48,204 bases of DNA, from assembly GCA_020849535.1 (NCBI GenBank), contig JADLGB010000105.1, positions 1 through 48,204 of the forward strand, read 5' to 3'. The notes beneath the pieces were generated by a model, which did not search any database, was not told where the DNA came from, and saw only the letters and a list, made by a program, of their open reading frames with translations. The stretch comes from Candidatus Hydrogenedentota bacterium (GTDB lineage Bacteria; Hydrogenedentota; Hydrogenedentia; Hydrogenedentales; SLHB01). Shown here one piece after another: positions 1 through 8,046 of the stretch (the stretch's first letter is position 1; each line of letters starts with the position of its first letter). The position numbers and the translations under genes were made by a program.

Positions 1-298
1 CAGGCCTTTCAGGCCATTACGGCGGCTCAACGCCGCCGATGTGCACCCATCTTGCCCGGGCTCAGCTCACTCTGAATCACCGTCAATTGCGATAGCTCTC
101 AAAGGGAGGCGATACCAAAGGGGCTTTTGGGCGGTAGCGGAACGGGTAGTTTTGGTGCGATTGCCCTGGGATCTTCATGTAGCGCCCGGGTTCCACCCCG
201 GGCGTCCGAAGGAATCGAAGACGCCCGGCATGGAAACCGGGCGCTACAAAGACGCGGGTTGCCAATGGTCCGAACGGCGCGCGAGGGTTCCCTGGAGG
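1..298. other. Intergenic region downstream of queG, no gene supported
   Basis: No convincing reading frame lies here; the open frames on both strands run through palindromic repeats and the antisense of queG. It holds a GGCGGC/GCCGCC hairpin (20-38) near the left edge and the paired GTAG-type repeat described separately at 179-247. The gene to the left of the window cannot be seen. Confidence 0.6.
179..247. repeat. REP-like pair (BIME-type), two inverted 28-nt hairpin units
   Basis: Two 28-nt arms (179-206 and 220-247) are reverse complements at 25 of 28 positions, separated by 13 nt. Each arm starts, read outward-in, with GTAG and itself folds as a GCCCGG/CCGGGC hairpin. A GTAG foot next to an imperfect hairpin, in inverted pairs, is the hallmark of REP elements mobilised by RAYT (TnpA-REP) transposases. 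No RAYT gene is present in the window, so the mobiliser is inferred. Confidence 0.75.
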
Positions 299-1255
299 TT
301 AGGGCATCCTTCTGCGATTCAACGATACGTTCCGCAGCATCCCGGTGTGCTTTGCGCGCAGAATGGGGGTGCCGGAGAACTCCTTGCGGAAGGCCTCTTC
401 GTCCATCGCGGTGATCCAATCGGGGTCCGGGTTGGCGTGGCCCGGGCGGGGATGGAAATCGGGCTCGCTGGTCTCCGCCACCTTGCGGTTCCAGGGGCAC
501 ACGTCCTGGCAGATATCGCAGCCGAAGACCCAGCCCTCAAACTGAGGTTGCAGCTCCTCCGGAATTGTGCCGCGGTTCTCAATCGTCTGATAGGGAATGC
601 AGCGCAGGGAATCTACGACCTTGGGTTCCACGATCGCGTCAGTCGGACATGCCTCAATGCACAAACGGCAACTCCCGCATTGATCGGGGATGGGGGAGTC
701 GTGTTCCAGTTCGACGGTCGTGAGGATGGTCCCCAGGAAGAACCACGAGCCCAAGTCGCGGCGGAGCACCAAGCTGTTCTTGCCGAGCCACCCCAGGCCG
801 GCCCGCACCGCCCAGGCCTTTTCGAGGACTGGTCCGCTGTCGATACAGCAGTAAGTCTCTGCGCCGTCTTCGAGCGACTCGATGAATCGCGCCAGGCGCC
901 GCAAAGGTTTTAGCAGCACGCGATGGTAATCACGTCCCCAGGCATACCGCGCGACCTTGACCGAACCTTCCGCCGCCTTGGGGCGCGGCGCGTAATAGTT
1001 CCGCGCTACCACGACGACCGAGCGCGTCCCCGGCAACTTCTTTTGCACGTCCTGACGCATGTCGCGCGTGCGTTCCATCCAATCCATATCAGCGTGGTAG
1101 CCGCTGCGCAGCCATTCGCCGAGCCGGTCCTCGGGGTCGATAGACGCGGCCGCGGCGATACCGCACGCATCGAAACCCTCCAGGGACGCGTGCTCCTTGA
1201 CGGCGCGTGCCCTCGTTTCCACGGGACCGTACGTATGCGGCGAGCGGGGAGACAT
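299..1255 (-). CDS. queG: Epoxyqueuosine reductase QueG
   Basis: This cobalamin- and Fe-S-dependent cytosolic enzyme makes the last step of queuosine synthesis, reducing epoxyqueuosine to queuosine in tRNA. The 318-residue length fits the family. Visible are the CIDSGP motif with the putative catalytic Asp139, a GLGWLGKN segment around 153-160, and two ferredoxin-like clusters: Cys193/196/199/203 and Cys246/249/253, with an extra Cys219. The ATG at 1253-1255 is taken as the start; its ribosome binding site is weak, which suits a gene only 13 nt behind the upstream lipoprotein stop. It is probably the last gene of a minus-strand operon with the SIS protein and the lipoprotein. Their functional link to queuosine is not evident. 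Confidence 0.95.
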   Translation of the reverse strand: MSPRSPHTYGPVETRARAVKEHASLEGFDACGIAAAASIDPEDRLGEWLRSGYHADMDWMERTRDMRQDVQKKLPGTRSVVVVARNYYAPRPKAAEGSVKVARYAWGRDYHRVLLKPLRRLARFIESLEDGAETYCCIDSGPVLEKAWAVRAGLGWLGKNSLVLRRDLGSWFFLGTILTTVELEHDSPIPDQCGSCRLCIEACPTDAIVEPKVVDSLRCIPYQTIENRGTIPEELQPQFEGWVFGCDICQDVCPWNRKVAETSEPDFHPRPGHANPDPDWITAMDEEAFRKEFSGTPILRAKHTGMLRNVSLNRRRMP

Positions 1256-1268
1256 GATCGTATTGGAC

Positions 1269-1754
1269 TCAGGGTGTTGACGCCGCCAGCTTCTGTATCG
1301 CTTGGCCGACTAATTGCATGAGCTTGGTGTGCCGCGGGTCGGCCAGTTCGGCGCCGAGGGTGGCGACCCGGTCTTTCCACTGTTGCGCCTCCTCCGCGCG
1401 GCCCGCGGCGGCTGCTTCGGCGGCTTTGGCCATGCCTGCCCGGGCAAGTTCGCGCACGGCCCCGCCCACCTGGTTATTCTCTTGGACCATGGCTGTCCGC
1501 TCTGCGCTGCTCAATCTCACAAAGCCTGACTCCGTGAGCAGAAGGCACCGGGCGGGCTCCAGGCGCGAGTCCGCGGGGGGCTGCCCGCTGTAAAGCGCTT
1601 CCAGGGCAACCTCCATGTCGCCTGTCGCGGCGAGCGTAGCGGCGGTGAGAGATTCAGGATGCTTGACCTCGTCTATCGGAATCTCCTTTGGGCCGCACCC
1701 CGCAAAACACACCAGCAGACCAAAGAACACTGGGATCACCGCCTTGTTGGCCAC
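1269..1754 (-). CDS. Small predicted lipoprotein of unknown function
   Basis: I do not recognise the family. The GTG at 1752-1754 is chosen over upstream starts because an AAGGAGA site sits 7 nt before it and because translation from there begins directly with a lipoprotein signal peptide ending in a CFAGC lipobox. The mature part (about 140 residues) is Ala/Glu-rich and predicted helical, with no catalytic motif. The start lies 30 nt after the SIS gene stop, and queG follows 13 nt after its own stop, so it is co-transcribed with both. It would be exported and lipid-anchored on the periplasmic side. The role is open. Confidence 0.75.
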   Translation of the reverse strand: MANKAVIPVFFGLLVCFAGCGPKEIPIDEVKHPESLTAATLAATGDMEVALEALYSGQPPADSRLEPARCLLLTESGFVRLSSAERTAMVQENNQVGGAVRELARAGMAKAAEAAAAGRAEEAQQWKDRVATLGAELADPRHTKLMQLVGQAIQKLAASTP

Positions 1755-1784
1755 AGCGTTATCTCCTTGAATGAATAGGTTCAT

Positions 1785-2513
1785 CTAGCGCAAATTCACG
1801 CGTGCGCCGTACTGCTCGATCATGCGGCGGTTCCATTCGTCGCCGCCGGGAAGGTTGGCTGTTTTGAACAGCGGCGGCTCCTTGCCGGCCGCTGCAAAGC
1901 GGCAACACACGCCGTAGACAATCTGCTCCATGATGGCGATGCCCGCCAGGCTCGATGTGGCCGCGGTCATCAAATCCGTTCCCGGGACTGGCAAGGCCGC
2001 GTCTCCGGGTCCGCCACAATTGTCAATGACCACATCGCAGATCTCGTAGAGCTTCTTGGTCTGACCCGCGCCGAGCGTAGCGGCCTTCGACTGGGCGAGC
2101 GAAGTGATCGCGATCGTCTTCAGTCCGCGCTCGCGGGCGGCCAATGCCATCTCCACGGGCACCGCGTTCTTTCCGCTATTAGAGACGATAGTGAGGACCT
2201 CTCCGTGACACGCCTGCTGTTTGTCGAGGATGGCCTTGGCGAGTCCGGGCAGGCGTTCGAGGGTGGTGCTGGTCACGGGTCCCTCGTGCTGCATGAGCGC
2301 GGGGAAGAGGATGGCATTCACTGGCACGAGGCCTCCCGCGCGGTAGTAGACCTCTTCACTCAGCGCATGCGAATGCCCGGTCCCGAACACATGCCAAATC
2401 CCGCCTTTCATCATGCTGTCTGCAATCAGGTCCGCCGCCTTGGCGATCTCCTTGGCCTGGGTCCGCTCCACTTCGTCGAGAATGCGCCGGGCCACTTCAA
2501 AATACTCGAGCAT
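1785..2513 (-). CDS. SIS-domain protein, UPF0309-like sugar isomerase fold
   Basis: This 242-residue single SIS domain is of the type that binds phosphosugars in isomerases and their regulators. Visible are HVFGTGHSH (41-49), a YYRAGG segment and the TIVSNSGKNAVP loop typical of phosphosugar binding; the pattern along the whole length is that of the UPF0309 group. The ATG at 2511-2513 is preferred over a longer upstream frame because AAAGGAGG lies 7 nt before it and the longer version would run through the divergent FAD gene. It is the first gene of the SIS-lipoprotein-queG operon. The substrate is unknown; a cytosolic role in amino-sugar or phosphosugar handling is inferred. Confidence 0.85.
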   Translation of the reverse strand: MLEYFEVARRILDEVERTQAKEIAKAADLIADSMMKGGIWHVFGTGHSHALSEEVYYRAGGLVPVNAILFPALMQHEGPVTSTTLERLPGLAKAILDKQQACHGEVLTIVSNSGKNAVPVEMALAARERGLKTIAITSLAQSKAATLGAGQTKKLYEICDVVIDNCGGPGDAALPVPGTDLMTAATSSLAGIAIMEQIVYGVCCRFAAAGKEPPLFKTANLPGGDEWNRRMIEQYGARVNLR

Positions 2514-2536
2514 GGCTGTGCCTCCTTTGAAGAGCA

Positions 2537-2566
2537 AGTATACAACGCCTCGGCGGCATCTGTTAG
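2537..2566 (-). promoter_or_regulatory. Probable sigma70-type promoter for the SIS operon
   Basis: Read on the minus strand, CTAACA (2566-2561) is followed after 18 nt by TATACT (2542-2537). The -10 is close to consensus and the -35 is weak. It lies just upstream of the SIS ribosome binding site, in the 81-nt gap between two divergent genes. Confidence 0.4.
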
Positions 2567-2594
2567 CATGAGCGCCACACCGGGAGGTAACGCC

Positions 2595-4964
2595 ATGCAA
2601 TGGAATCGCCGGAGTTTCTTCACACTGTTCGCCAGCCTCCTGGGCGGTGGGGGAGTGGCCTTTGCGGGCAAAGGAGGGGCACACGCTGAGGACTCCGATT
2701 CGCCGGCCGCAGGCGAACAACTGCTGCCAGACAGGGAAAACCCCGTCGTACTGGAATTCGACCTCGTCGTCGTGGGCGGTGGCATTGCCGGGACAGCCGC
2801 GGCGATCGGCGCCGCGCGCAATGGGGTCAAGGTCGCCCTCGTCCATGAACGCTCCATGCTCGGCGGCAACTCGTCGAGCGAAGTGAAGCTCGTGCCCGAA
2901 AACAGCAGCGGCCACCGCGCTTGGGTCAAGGAACTGGGACTGCTCGACGAGTTTCACACGGAGGAGCGCGTCCGCAATCACCTCCCGTGCCGCGAGGGGA
3001 TCATGAATTGCCACTGGGATCTTGTGCTATACGAGAAGGTCCTTAGCGAAGCGAATATCTCGCTCTTCCTGAATACCCATATGCACCGAGTTGCCATGCG
3101 CGACCCCGGCCACATCGAGTCCGTCTACTGCATTCAGTTGGGATCGGAAAAGACGTTCGAGTTTCGTGCGCCACTTTTTGTGGACGCCACCGGGGACGGG
3201 GTGTTGGCGCACCGCGCAGGCGCTGATTACCGCTGGGGCCGCGAAGCACGCAAGGAGTATGGCGAGGCGGAGGCGCCGGAGATTGCCGATGAGAAGACCA
3301 TGGGCAGCACGCTGTTTTTTCGGGCGGTGGACGCCGGTCATCCGGTGCCGTTCACGTTGCCTGACTGGGCCGCGAGTTTTCCCACGGAGAAGGACCTGTA
3401 CGCGCGCAACCACACCTCTTACGAGGGCGGGTACTGGTGGATAGAGGTGGGCGCTCCGTATCACCCCATCCATGATAACAATGAAATCCGGCACGAGGCG
3501 CTGCGCCAGTTGTTGGGCGTGTGGGACCACATCAAGAACAGGGGAGCGCATGGCGCAGAGAACTACGCGCTGGAATCCGTGGGGTGGTGGCCCTACAAAC
3601 GCGAAGGCCGGCGTATCCTTGGCGACTATGTGATCACGCAGCAACACATTCAGAACCCCACGCTCCTGGACGACGCCGTGGCCTACGGCTGCTGGAGCAT
3701 CGACATCCACACACAGGGCGGCATCCTCGCGCGTGACCAAGTGCCGTGCCCGTCGCTGAAGAGCGACGAGAACTGGGACCGCGTGAGCACGAACGTGTAT
3801 GGCATTCCCCTACGCGCGCTGTACTCGCGCAACGTCGACAACCTCATGATGGCGGGGCGTCCCATCAGTTGCTCATATGTTGGATTCTCCTCATCGCGGG
3901 TACTGGGCACGGGTTGCGTCGTGGGTCAGGCGGTCGGCGTTGCCGCCTCGCTCTGCAGGCAATTCTCTTCAACCCCACGAGAGGTTGCGCGCACCCATGC
4001 GAAGCAGGTGCAGCAGCGAATCCTGCGCGAGGACGGGCACATCCCCGGAGTGGTGAATGAGGATCCCGCCGACCTTGCACGTCATGCGCGGGTTCGCGCG
4101 AGCAGCGAAGCGCTTTTGGTCTTCCCCGACGGCGTCGCGCCTTTAGATCTGCGCTATCCTCACGCGCAGATCTTTCCGGTTTCGGCAAAGCGCATCGATA
4201 CCGTGGAGTTGCTCATCAATTCGATCCTTCCGTCTGAGACGTCGCTCTCACTGTCTCTTCGTGAGGCGGCGCATGTGTGGGACTATCGCTCGGCGCATGA
4301 CCTGGCGCAAGCAAGCGCCACCGTTCCGGCAGGCAGTGGCGGCTGGGTGGCATTTCGTTTCAACAAACGCGTCCGGCCGGAACGCCTATACTACGTTTGC
4401 ACGAGCCCGGCACCGGGACTGTACTGGATGGCGTACCGCGACGAGCCCGGCAAGCCGTGTGTCAGCCCGGTGGGCGTGACGGCAGCGAATCTGCCGGGCC
4501 GCGAGCGCTGGCGTCCCATTGTCGGCGGTTGTTCGCTGGCCATGCGTCTGTCGCCAGAAAGCAGGCCTTTTGCCGCGCACAACGTGAATCGGGGCACTCA
4601 CCGGCCCGACACGTGGACCAACCTGTGGATGTCCAATCCCGTGCACGCGCTTCCCGCGTGGCTCGAATTGTGTTGGCCGTCCACGATCAAATGCACTACG
4701 CTGCAGCTCACCTTCGACACGAATGCCAACTACCGAGTGCTCGACCCGCTGTTCCGCTACCCGGACTGCGTGAAGGACTACCGCGTCGAGTACCACGATG
4801 GTGCCACGTGGCGTGGTCTCGTTGAGGTGACAGGCAACTACGTGCGCCGTCGCGTCCACACCTTTGAGCAGGTGACGACCCGCGCACTACGCCTGATCGT
4901 GCTTGCCACGAATGGCGGTCCCGCTGCCAGGGTCTATGAGGTACGTGTGTACGGAGAAGCGTGA
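2595..4964 (+). CDS. Tat-exported FAD-dependent oxidoreductase with C-terminal beta domain
   Basis: The 789-residue protein starts at the ATG at 2595, supported by GGGAGG 7 nt upstream. The N-terminus carries NRRSFFT followed by a hydrophobic, Gly/Ala-rich stretch, which fits a twin-arginine signal, so the enzyme probably leaves the cytoplasm folded with its cofactor. Residues from about 55 carry a Rossmann FAD motif (VVVGGGIAGTAAA, glycines 61-63 and 66), then GGNSSSE, and a DATGDG segment in the middle, as in the FAD_oxidored family (PF12831 type). The last 150 residues look like a discoidin/F5-8-type beta sandwich, often used for glycan binding. The gene is divergent from the SIS operon. 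Oxidation of a sugar or similar extracellular substrate is inferred; the substrate is unknown. Confidence 0.85.
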   Translation: MQWNRRSFFTLFASLLGGGGVAFAGKGGAHAEDSDSPAAGEQLLPDRENPVVLEFDLVVVGGGIAGTAAAIGAARNGVKVALVHERSMLGGNSSSEVKLVPENSSGHRAWVKELGLLDEFHTEERVRNHLPCREGIMNCHWDLVLYEKVLSEANISLFLNTHMHRVAMRDPGHIESVYCIQLGSEKTFEFRAPLFVDATGDGVLAHRAGADYRWGREARKEYGEAEAPEIADEKTMGSTLFFRAVDAGHPVPFTLPDWAASFPTEKDLYARNHTSYEGGYWWIEVGAPYHPIHDNNEIRHEALRQLLGVWDHIKNRGAHGAENYALESVGWWPYKREGRRILGDYVITQQHIQNPTLLDDAVAYGCWSIDIHTQGGILARDQVPCPSLKSDENWDRVSTNVYGIPLRALYSRNVDNLMMAGRPISCSYVGFSSSRVLGTGCVVGQAVGVAASLCRQFSSTPREVARTHAKQVQQRILREDGHIPGVVNEDPADLARHARVRASSEALLVFPDGVAPLDLRYPHAQIFPVSAKRIDTVELLINSILPSETSLSLSLREAAHVWDYRSAHDLAQASATVPAGSGGWVAFRFNKRVRPERLYYVCTSPAPGLYWMAYRDEPGKPCVSPVGVTAANLPGRERWRPIVGGCSLAMRLSPESRPFAAHNVNRGTHRPDTWTNLWMSNPVHALPAWLELCWPSTIKCTTLQLTFDTNANYRVLDPLFRYPDCVKDYRVEYHDGATWRGLVEVTGNYVRRRVHTFEQVTTRALRLIVLATNGGPAARVYEVRVYGEA

Positions 4965-4999
4965 TAGCGCGTGCCGTACGCGCTGTGGAGAGCGAGTAG

Positions 5000-5419
5000 A
5001 TGCAGATGGTACGAGCAAGTGAATCCGACGTCCAGACTCTCGCACGGATGAACAAGATGCTGATCGAGGACGAGGGGCACCGGAACCCCATGGGGCCGGC
5101 CGAGCTTACGAAGCGCATGAGCCGCTGGTTGGGTGGGGAGTATGAGGCCTACCTATTCGTTGTCGAAGAGAGTGTCGCGGGGTATTGCCTCTTCAAAGAG
5201 GAGAATGACTTCGTCTATATCCGACAGTTCTTTGTCGCTCGCGAGCAGCGCCGAAAAGGAATCGGCCGACAGGCCATCGAGTGGCTGTCGCATGAGGTCT
5301 GGCCAAGAGGCAAGCGTCTCCGCCTGGACGTACTGACGGCAAATCCTGCTGGCATTCGGTTCTGGCGGCAGTGTGGATTCACCGACTACTGCCTGACCAT
5401 GGAACGCTTGGAGACATGA
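5000..5419 (+). CDS. GNAT-family N-acetyltransferase
   Basis: A compact 139-residue GCN5-related acetyltransferase. The acetyl-CoA pyrophosphate loop is visible as QRRKGIGRQA, preceded by the strand YIRQFFVAREQ and followed by the late motif LDVLTANPAGIRFWRQCGF. The ATG at 5000 has a GGAGAG site at suitable spacing; a second in-frame ATG at 5006 is possible. It follows the FAD oxidoreductase by 35 nt on the same strand and may be co-transcribed, though no shared pathway is obvious. It converges with the EEP-family gene. The acceptor substrate cannot be read from the sequence. Confidence 0.88.
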   Translation: MQMVRASESDVQTLARMNKMLIEDEGHRNPMGPAELTKRMSRWLGGEYEAYLFVVEESVAGYCLFKEENDFVYIRQFFVAREQRRKGIGRQAIEWLSHEVWPRGKRLRLDVLTANPAGIRFWRQCGFTDYCLTMERLET

Positions 5420-5462
5420 AATCCGCGGCCCAATTACCGGCGGTCCTCGCCGCATTGTGAGA

Positions 5463-6314
5463 TTACGGGGCCATGATCGATAGCTGCGCCACGACGGGAA
5501 AATGATCGCTGGGATAGCGGCCGTCCTGATTGAACGTCAACGTTTCGCAGCGGTCGACGGAGACAGGACCCCTTGTCAGAATCCAATCGATACGCCTGTC
5601 CACATTCGGTTCGGGCGCTTTGAACGCGCTCCACGTCACAGGTGGCCCCACCTTCTCCTTGGCTATGATCCACGCGTCCGCCAAGCCGCTACCCGTGAGA
5701 ATCGTATACGCTTCGCTGCCGCCTGCGGTCGAATTGAAGTCACCTGTGAGGATCACGGGGGCGTCGGCAGGCAGCTTCCCGATGAACTCCGCCACGACCT
5801 TCGCGCCACCTTGACGTGCCGGTTCGCTACGATGATCCAAGTGCGTGTTGACGAAATGGAAGTACTGCTTGGATTCATAATGATAGAATCTCGTCCAGGT
5901 CGCCATGCGGGTGCACGAGGTGTTCCACGACATCGAACCTGGAACGGTGGGAGTTTCCGAGAGCCAGAAATTGCCGGACTCGATCGGACTCACCTCTTTG
6001 GCGAGGTACAGCACGGCCATTCGCTCCCCGGTGCCGTCCGCTTCGCGTGCCACGCCGAACCACCGATACTCGGGCATCTGCTGCACAAAGTAATCGGCCT
6101 GGAAGTCCAGGCATTCCTGCGTCCCAATCACGAGCGGGCTGTGTTCGCGCACCATGGCCACGGCGATGTCCCGGCGCTTGTCCCACGCGTTATCGCCATC
6201 ATCCGCGGTGCCATAGCGAACGTTGAATGACATAACCGTAATGGCCGTCTGTGCGAAGCACGGCGCAATCAGTAGAAATGAAAGGAGAATACTCGTCATC
6301 AGTCTGCAACGCAT
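5463..6314 (-). CDS. Exported endonuclease/exonuclease/phosphatase-family hydrolase
   Basis: A 283-residue member of the EEP (DNase I-like) superfamily of metal-dependent phosphodiesterases. The family motifs appear in order: SFNVRY near the N-terminus, GTQEC with the metal-binding Glu, THLDH, GDFNS and SDHFPV with the terminal catalytic His. The ATG at 6312-6314 is chosen because GGAGG lies 6 nt upstream and because it starts a cleavable signal peptide (ending near FAQT). The product is therefore probably periplasmic or secreted. It is the last gene of the minus-strand run that includes the CHAD protein. It may cleave nucleic acid, phospholipid or a sugar phosphate; the sequence does not decide. 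Confidence 0.85.
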   Translation of the reverse strand: MRCRLMTSILLSFLLIAPCFAQTAITVMSFNVRYGTADDGDNAWDKRRDIAVAMVREHSPLVIGTQECLDFQADYFVQQMPEYRWFGVAREADGTGERMAVLYLAKEVSPIESGNFWLSETPTVPGSMSWNTSCTRMATWTRFYHYESKQYFHFVNTHLDHRSEPARQGGAKVVAEFIGKLPADAPVILTGDFNSTAGGSEAYTILTGSGLADAWIIAKEKVGPPVTWSAFKAPEPNVDRRIDWILTRGPVSVDRCETLTFNQDGRYPSDHFPVVAQLSIMAP

Positions 6315-6341
6315 CGCCAACCTCCAACCGCTATCACTACC

Positions 6342-7256
6342 TCACTCATCTTTCCTATGGTCGCAACAGGTATGCATAGGATTCGCGAAAAGCGCTCTGA
6401 TGCGGCCCTGTGACTCTTCGGTGAAAAGGTGCGTGGCGCCCTTCTCGAACGTCTCCAGCAGATCATCGGTATCGCGGTCGAGCGCGCTGTAGAGCTGCGC
6501 CACGCCGTCCGCGGCTTTTCCGTTCAGGTCGTGGGCCAACCGTTCCACATAATCGCGCAGCACCCGGGCGTCATTCCACGCGCCCAGATGCTCCTGCGTG
6601 AATTTCAGCTCCTTGATGAAGGGCCCCATGGATTCCCCGTAGAGCTGCTTAAAGACCTCCGCATGGTAACGAAGGTGCTTGAAGGCAATACGAACCTGGT
6701 GGAGGTCTTCCTCGCTGTGCGTTTTTTGCCAGAGTGCATATCGCTTGCCGAGGATCGCGAAACGCTTCACCAGCGCTTCCTCCGCGGAAGCAAGATAGCA
6801 GTGCTTGCATTTTCTGGCGCTGGCTGCGAGTTCCTGAAACGCGGCCTCCACCCGTTCTTCCGACGCTAAGTGCACCCCGGCATCCACGCTCTGGGTCTCA
6901 CTATTGCGCAGGTCGCGCAAGGCGCCGAGGACCTGCGTCGCGGCCGTTCGTGGTGCGCCCTTCATCTTGGTGCGTTTCCTCTCCAAGAGCGCGCGGGTGA
7001 CGTCCAACTCCCGCGCCACGCCGAGACCGCCTGTGATGGCTTTGAACCGGCTCAGCAGCTCATCCGTGGTCTTCCGCTTCAATTGGGATTTGTGCGCGAC
7101 CAGCGCGGCCCGCAAACGCCGCGAGGCTACACGCATGTCGTGAATTCCGTCCGCATCGTAGCGGCTGGCCGCGTCGCGGGCGGCATAGAGGGCGGGCAGC
7201 CGCTCTCGCAGGGCGTCGAGCGCCATACGGTGACCGAGTGTGCATCGTTTGGGCAC
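6342..7256 (-). CDS. CHAD-domain protein, putative polyphosphate-binding
   Basis: The 304-residue protein is almost entirely a CHAD domain, an alpha-helical fold with conserved His and basic residues that binds polyphosphate. The two signature helices are visible: IHDMRVASRRLRAAL near the N-terminus and LHQVRIAFKHLRYHAEVF in the second half. A GTG at 7254-7256 with GAGGAG 7 nt upstream is the likely start; the open frame extends further but without a binding site. No triphosphatase (CYTH) domain is fused to it. It sits 82 nt behind the YiiX-like gene, which abuts an exopolyphosphatase-type HD gene, so a role in polyphosphate metabolism is a reasonable inference. Confidence 0.88.
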   Translation of the reverse strand: MPKRCTLGHRMALDALRERLPALYAARDAASRYDADGIHDMRVASRRLRAALVAHKSQLKRKTTDELLSRFKAITGGLGVARELDVTRALLERKRTKMKGAPRTAATQVLGALRDLRNSETQSVDAGVHLASEERVEAAFQELAASARKCKHCYLASAEEALVKRFAILGKRYALWQKTHSEEDLHQVRIAFKHLRYHAEVFKQLYGESMGPFIKELKFTQEHLGAWNDARVLRDYVERLAHDLNGKAADGVAQLYSALDRDTDDLLETFEKGATHLFTEESQGRIRALFANPMHTCCDHRKDE

Positions 7257-7338
7257 GAGGATTCTCCTCTCCACCAACAAGCTGCACGCGCGTTGCGCCA
7301 CTAACCGCGCTACAGGGAACGGTACGAAGACCGTCAGT

Positions 7339-8046
7339 TTACCTCGTAGCGGCTTTGCGTTGCCAACCCTCCGGCCGCCCGTAGGCGTGCACCACCTGGA
7401 CCACCGGCTCGCGCGAAATGCTCCCGGGATTGAGTCCCGGCTGACCCTCGGGGATCGACACGCCGAGCGAGGCGTAGTACTCGACCCACGGCGGGAAGAA
7501 CTCTCCGGTCTGCGGATCCTTGAAGGTCATCGGGTGGAGCGCGAAAACGGGCCTGTTTTCATTTGCCTGCCGGAATGCCTCGTACACCAGCTCCGAGCAG
7601 TAGAGCGATGAATTGTCGATCGCATAGACGCCATCGTAGGGTGCGTTCAGAAAGCTGTTGGCGACACGGAGCGCTTCAGGGATGAGCGGCCGGTGGGTAT
7701 CGTCCAGACGGCCGACCAGCACCTTGGGGTTCCCTGCCGCGTCCTTGCTGCGCGCGAGGAACTCCGATAGCGTAGTCTCCCTCACACCTGCGCTCACGGC
7801 TTCGATCACCAACGGCTCGCGCCCATCCGTTCGGGAAACGATCCCCACGTGAGAGAAGTGGGCGCCGTCAACGCCTTGCGTGACGGTCTCTATGGCATCG
7901 CAGAGCGGCCCACAGTCCAGGTCCTGAAAGAGCAGATCGCCTGGCTGCGGCGCAAAAGCATCGGCCCCGCGGTACCCGGTGGACTGGCAACCCGCGATTG
8001 CCAGCATCGCGAACGTGGTCACAGTCCTTGCGAGCGGTCGCCGCAC
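7339..8046 (-). CDS. YiiX/YebB-like NlpC/P60-type cysteine hydrolase, lipoprotein
   Basis: A 235-residue permuted papain-fold enzyme. The predicted catalytic His66 lies in HFSHVGI and the nucleophile Cys150 in YCSELVYEAF, which is the order seen in the YiiX/YebB-like (permuted NlpC/P60, LRAT-related) group. A signal peptide ends in LAIAGC, so Cys20 is probably lipidated. The start is GTG at 8046, immediately after the TAG stop of the HD gene, with AAGGAGG inside the end of that gene; the two are translationally coupled. It likely acts in the cell envelope on an amide or ester bond. The substrate is unknown. Confidence 0.85.
   Translation of the reverse strand: MRRPLARTVTTFAMLAIAGCQSTGYRGADAFAPQPGDLLFQDLDCGPLCDAIETVTQGVDGAHFSHVGIVSRTDGREPLVIEAVSAGVRETTLSEFLARSKDAAGNPKVLVGRLDDTHRPLIPEALRVANSFLNAPYDGVYAIDNSSLYCSELVYEAFRQANENRPVFALHPMTFKDPQTGEFFPPWVEYYASLGVSIPEGQPGLNPGSISREPVVQVVHAYGRPEGWQRKAATR

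Noticed and set aside
41..913. A 290-codon open frame on the plus strand at the left edge
   Set aside because: It reads through the inverted repeat and the antisense of queG; no motif.
2514..3014. N-terminal extension of the SIS protein
   Set aside because: The frame is open but runs through the divergent FAD oxidoreductase; a strong ribosome binding site fixes the start at 2513.
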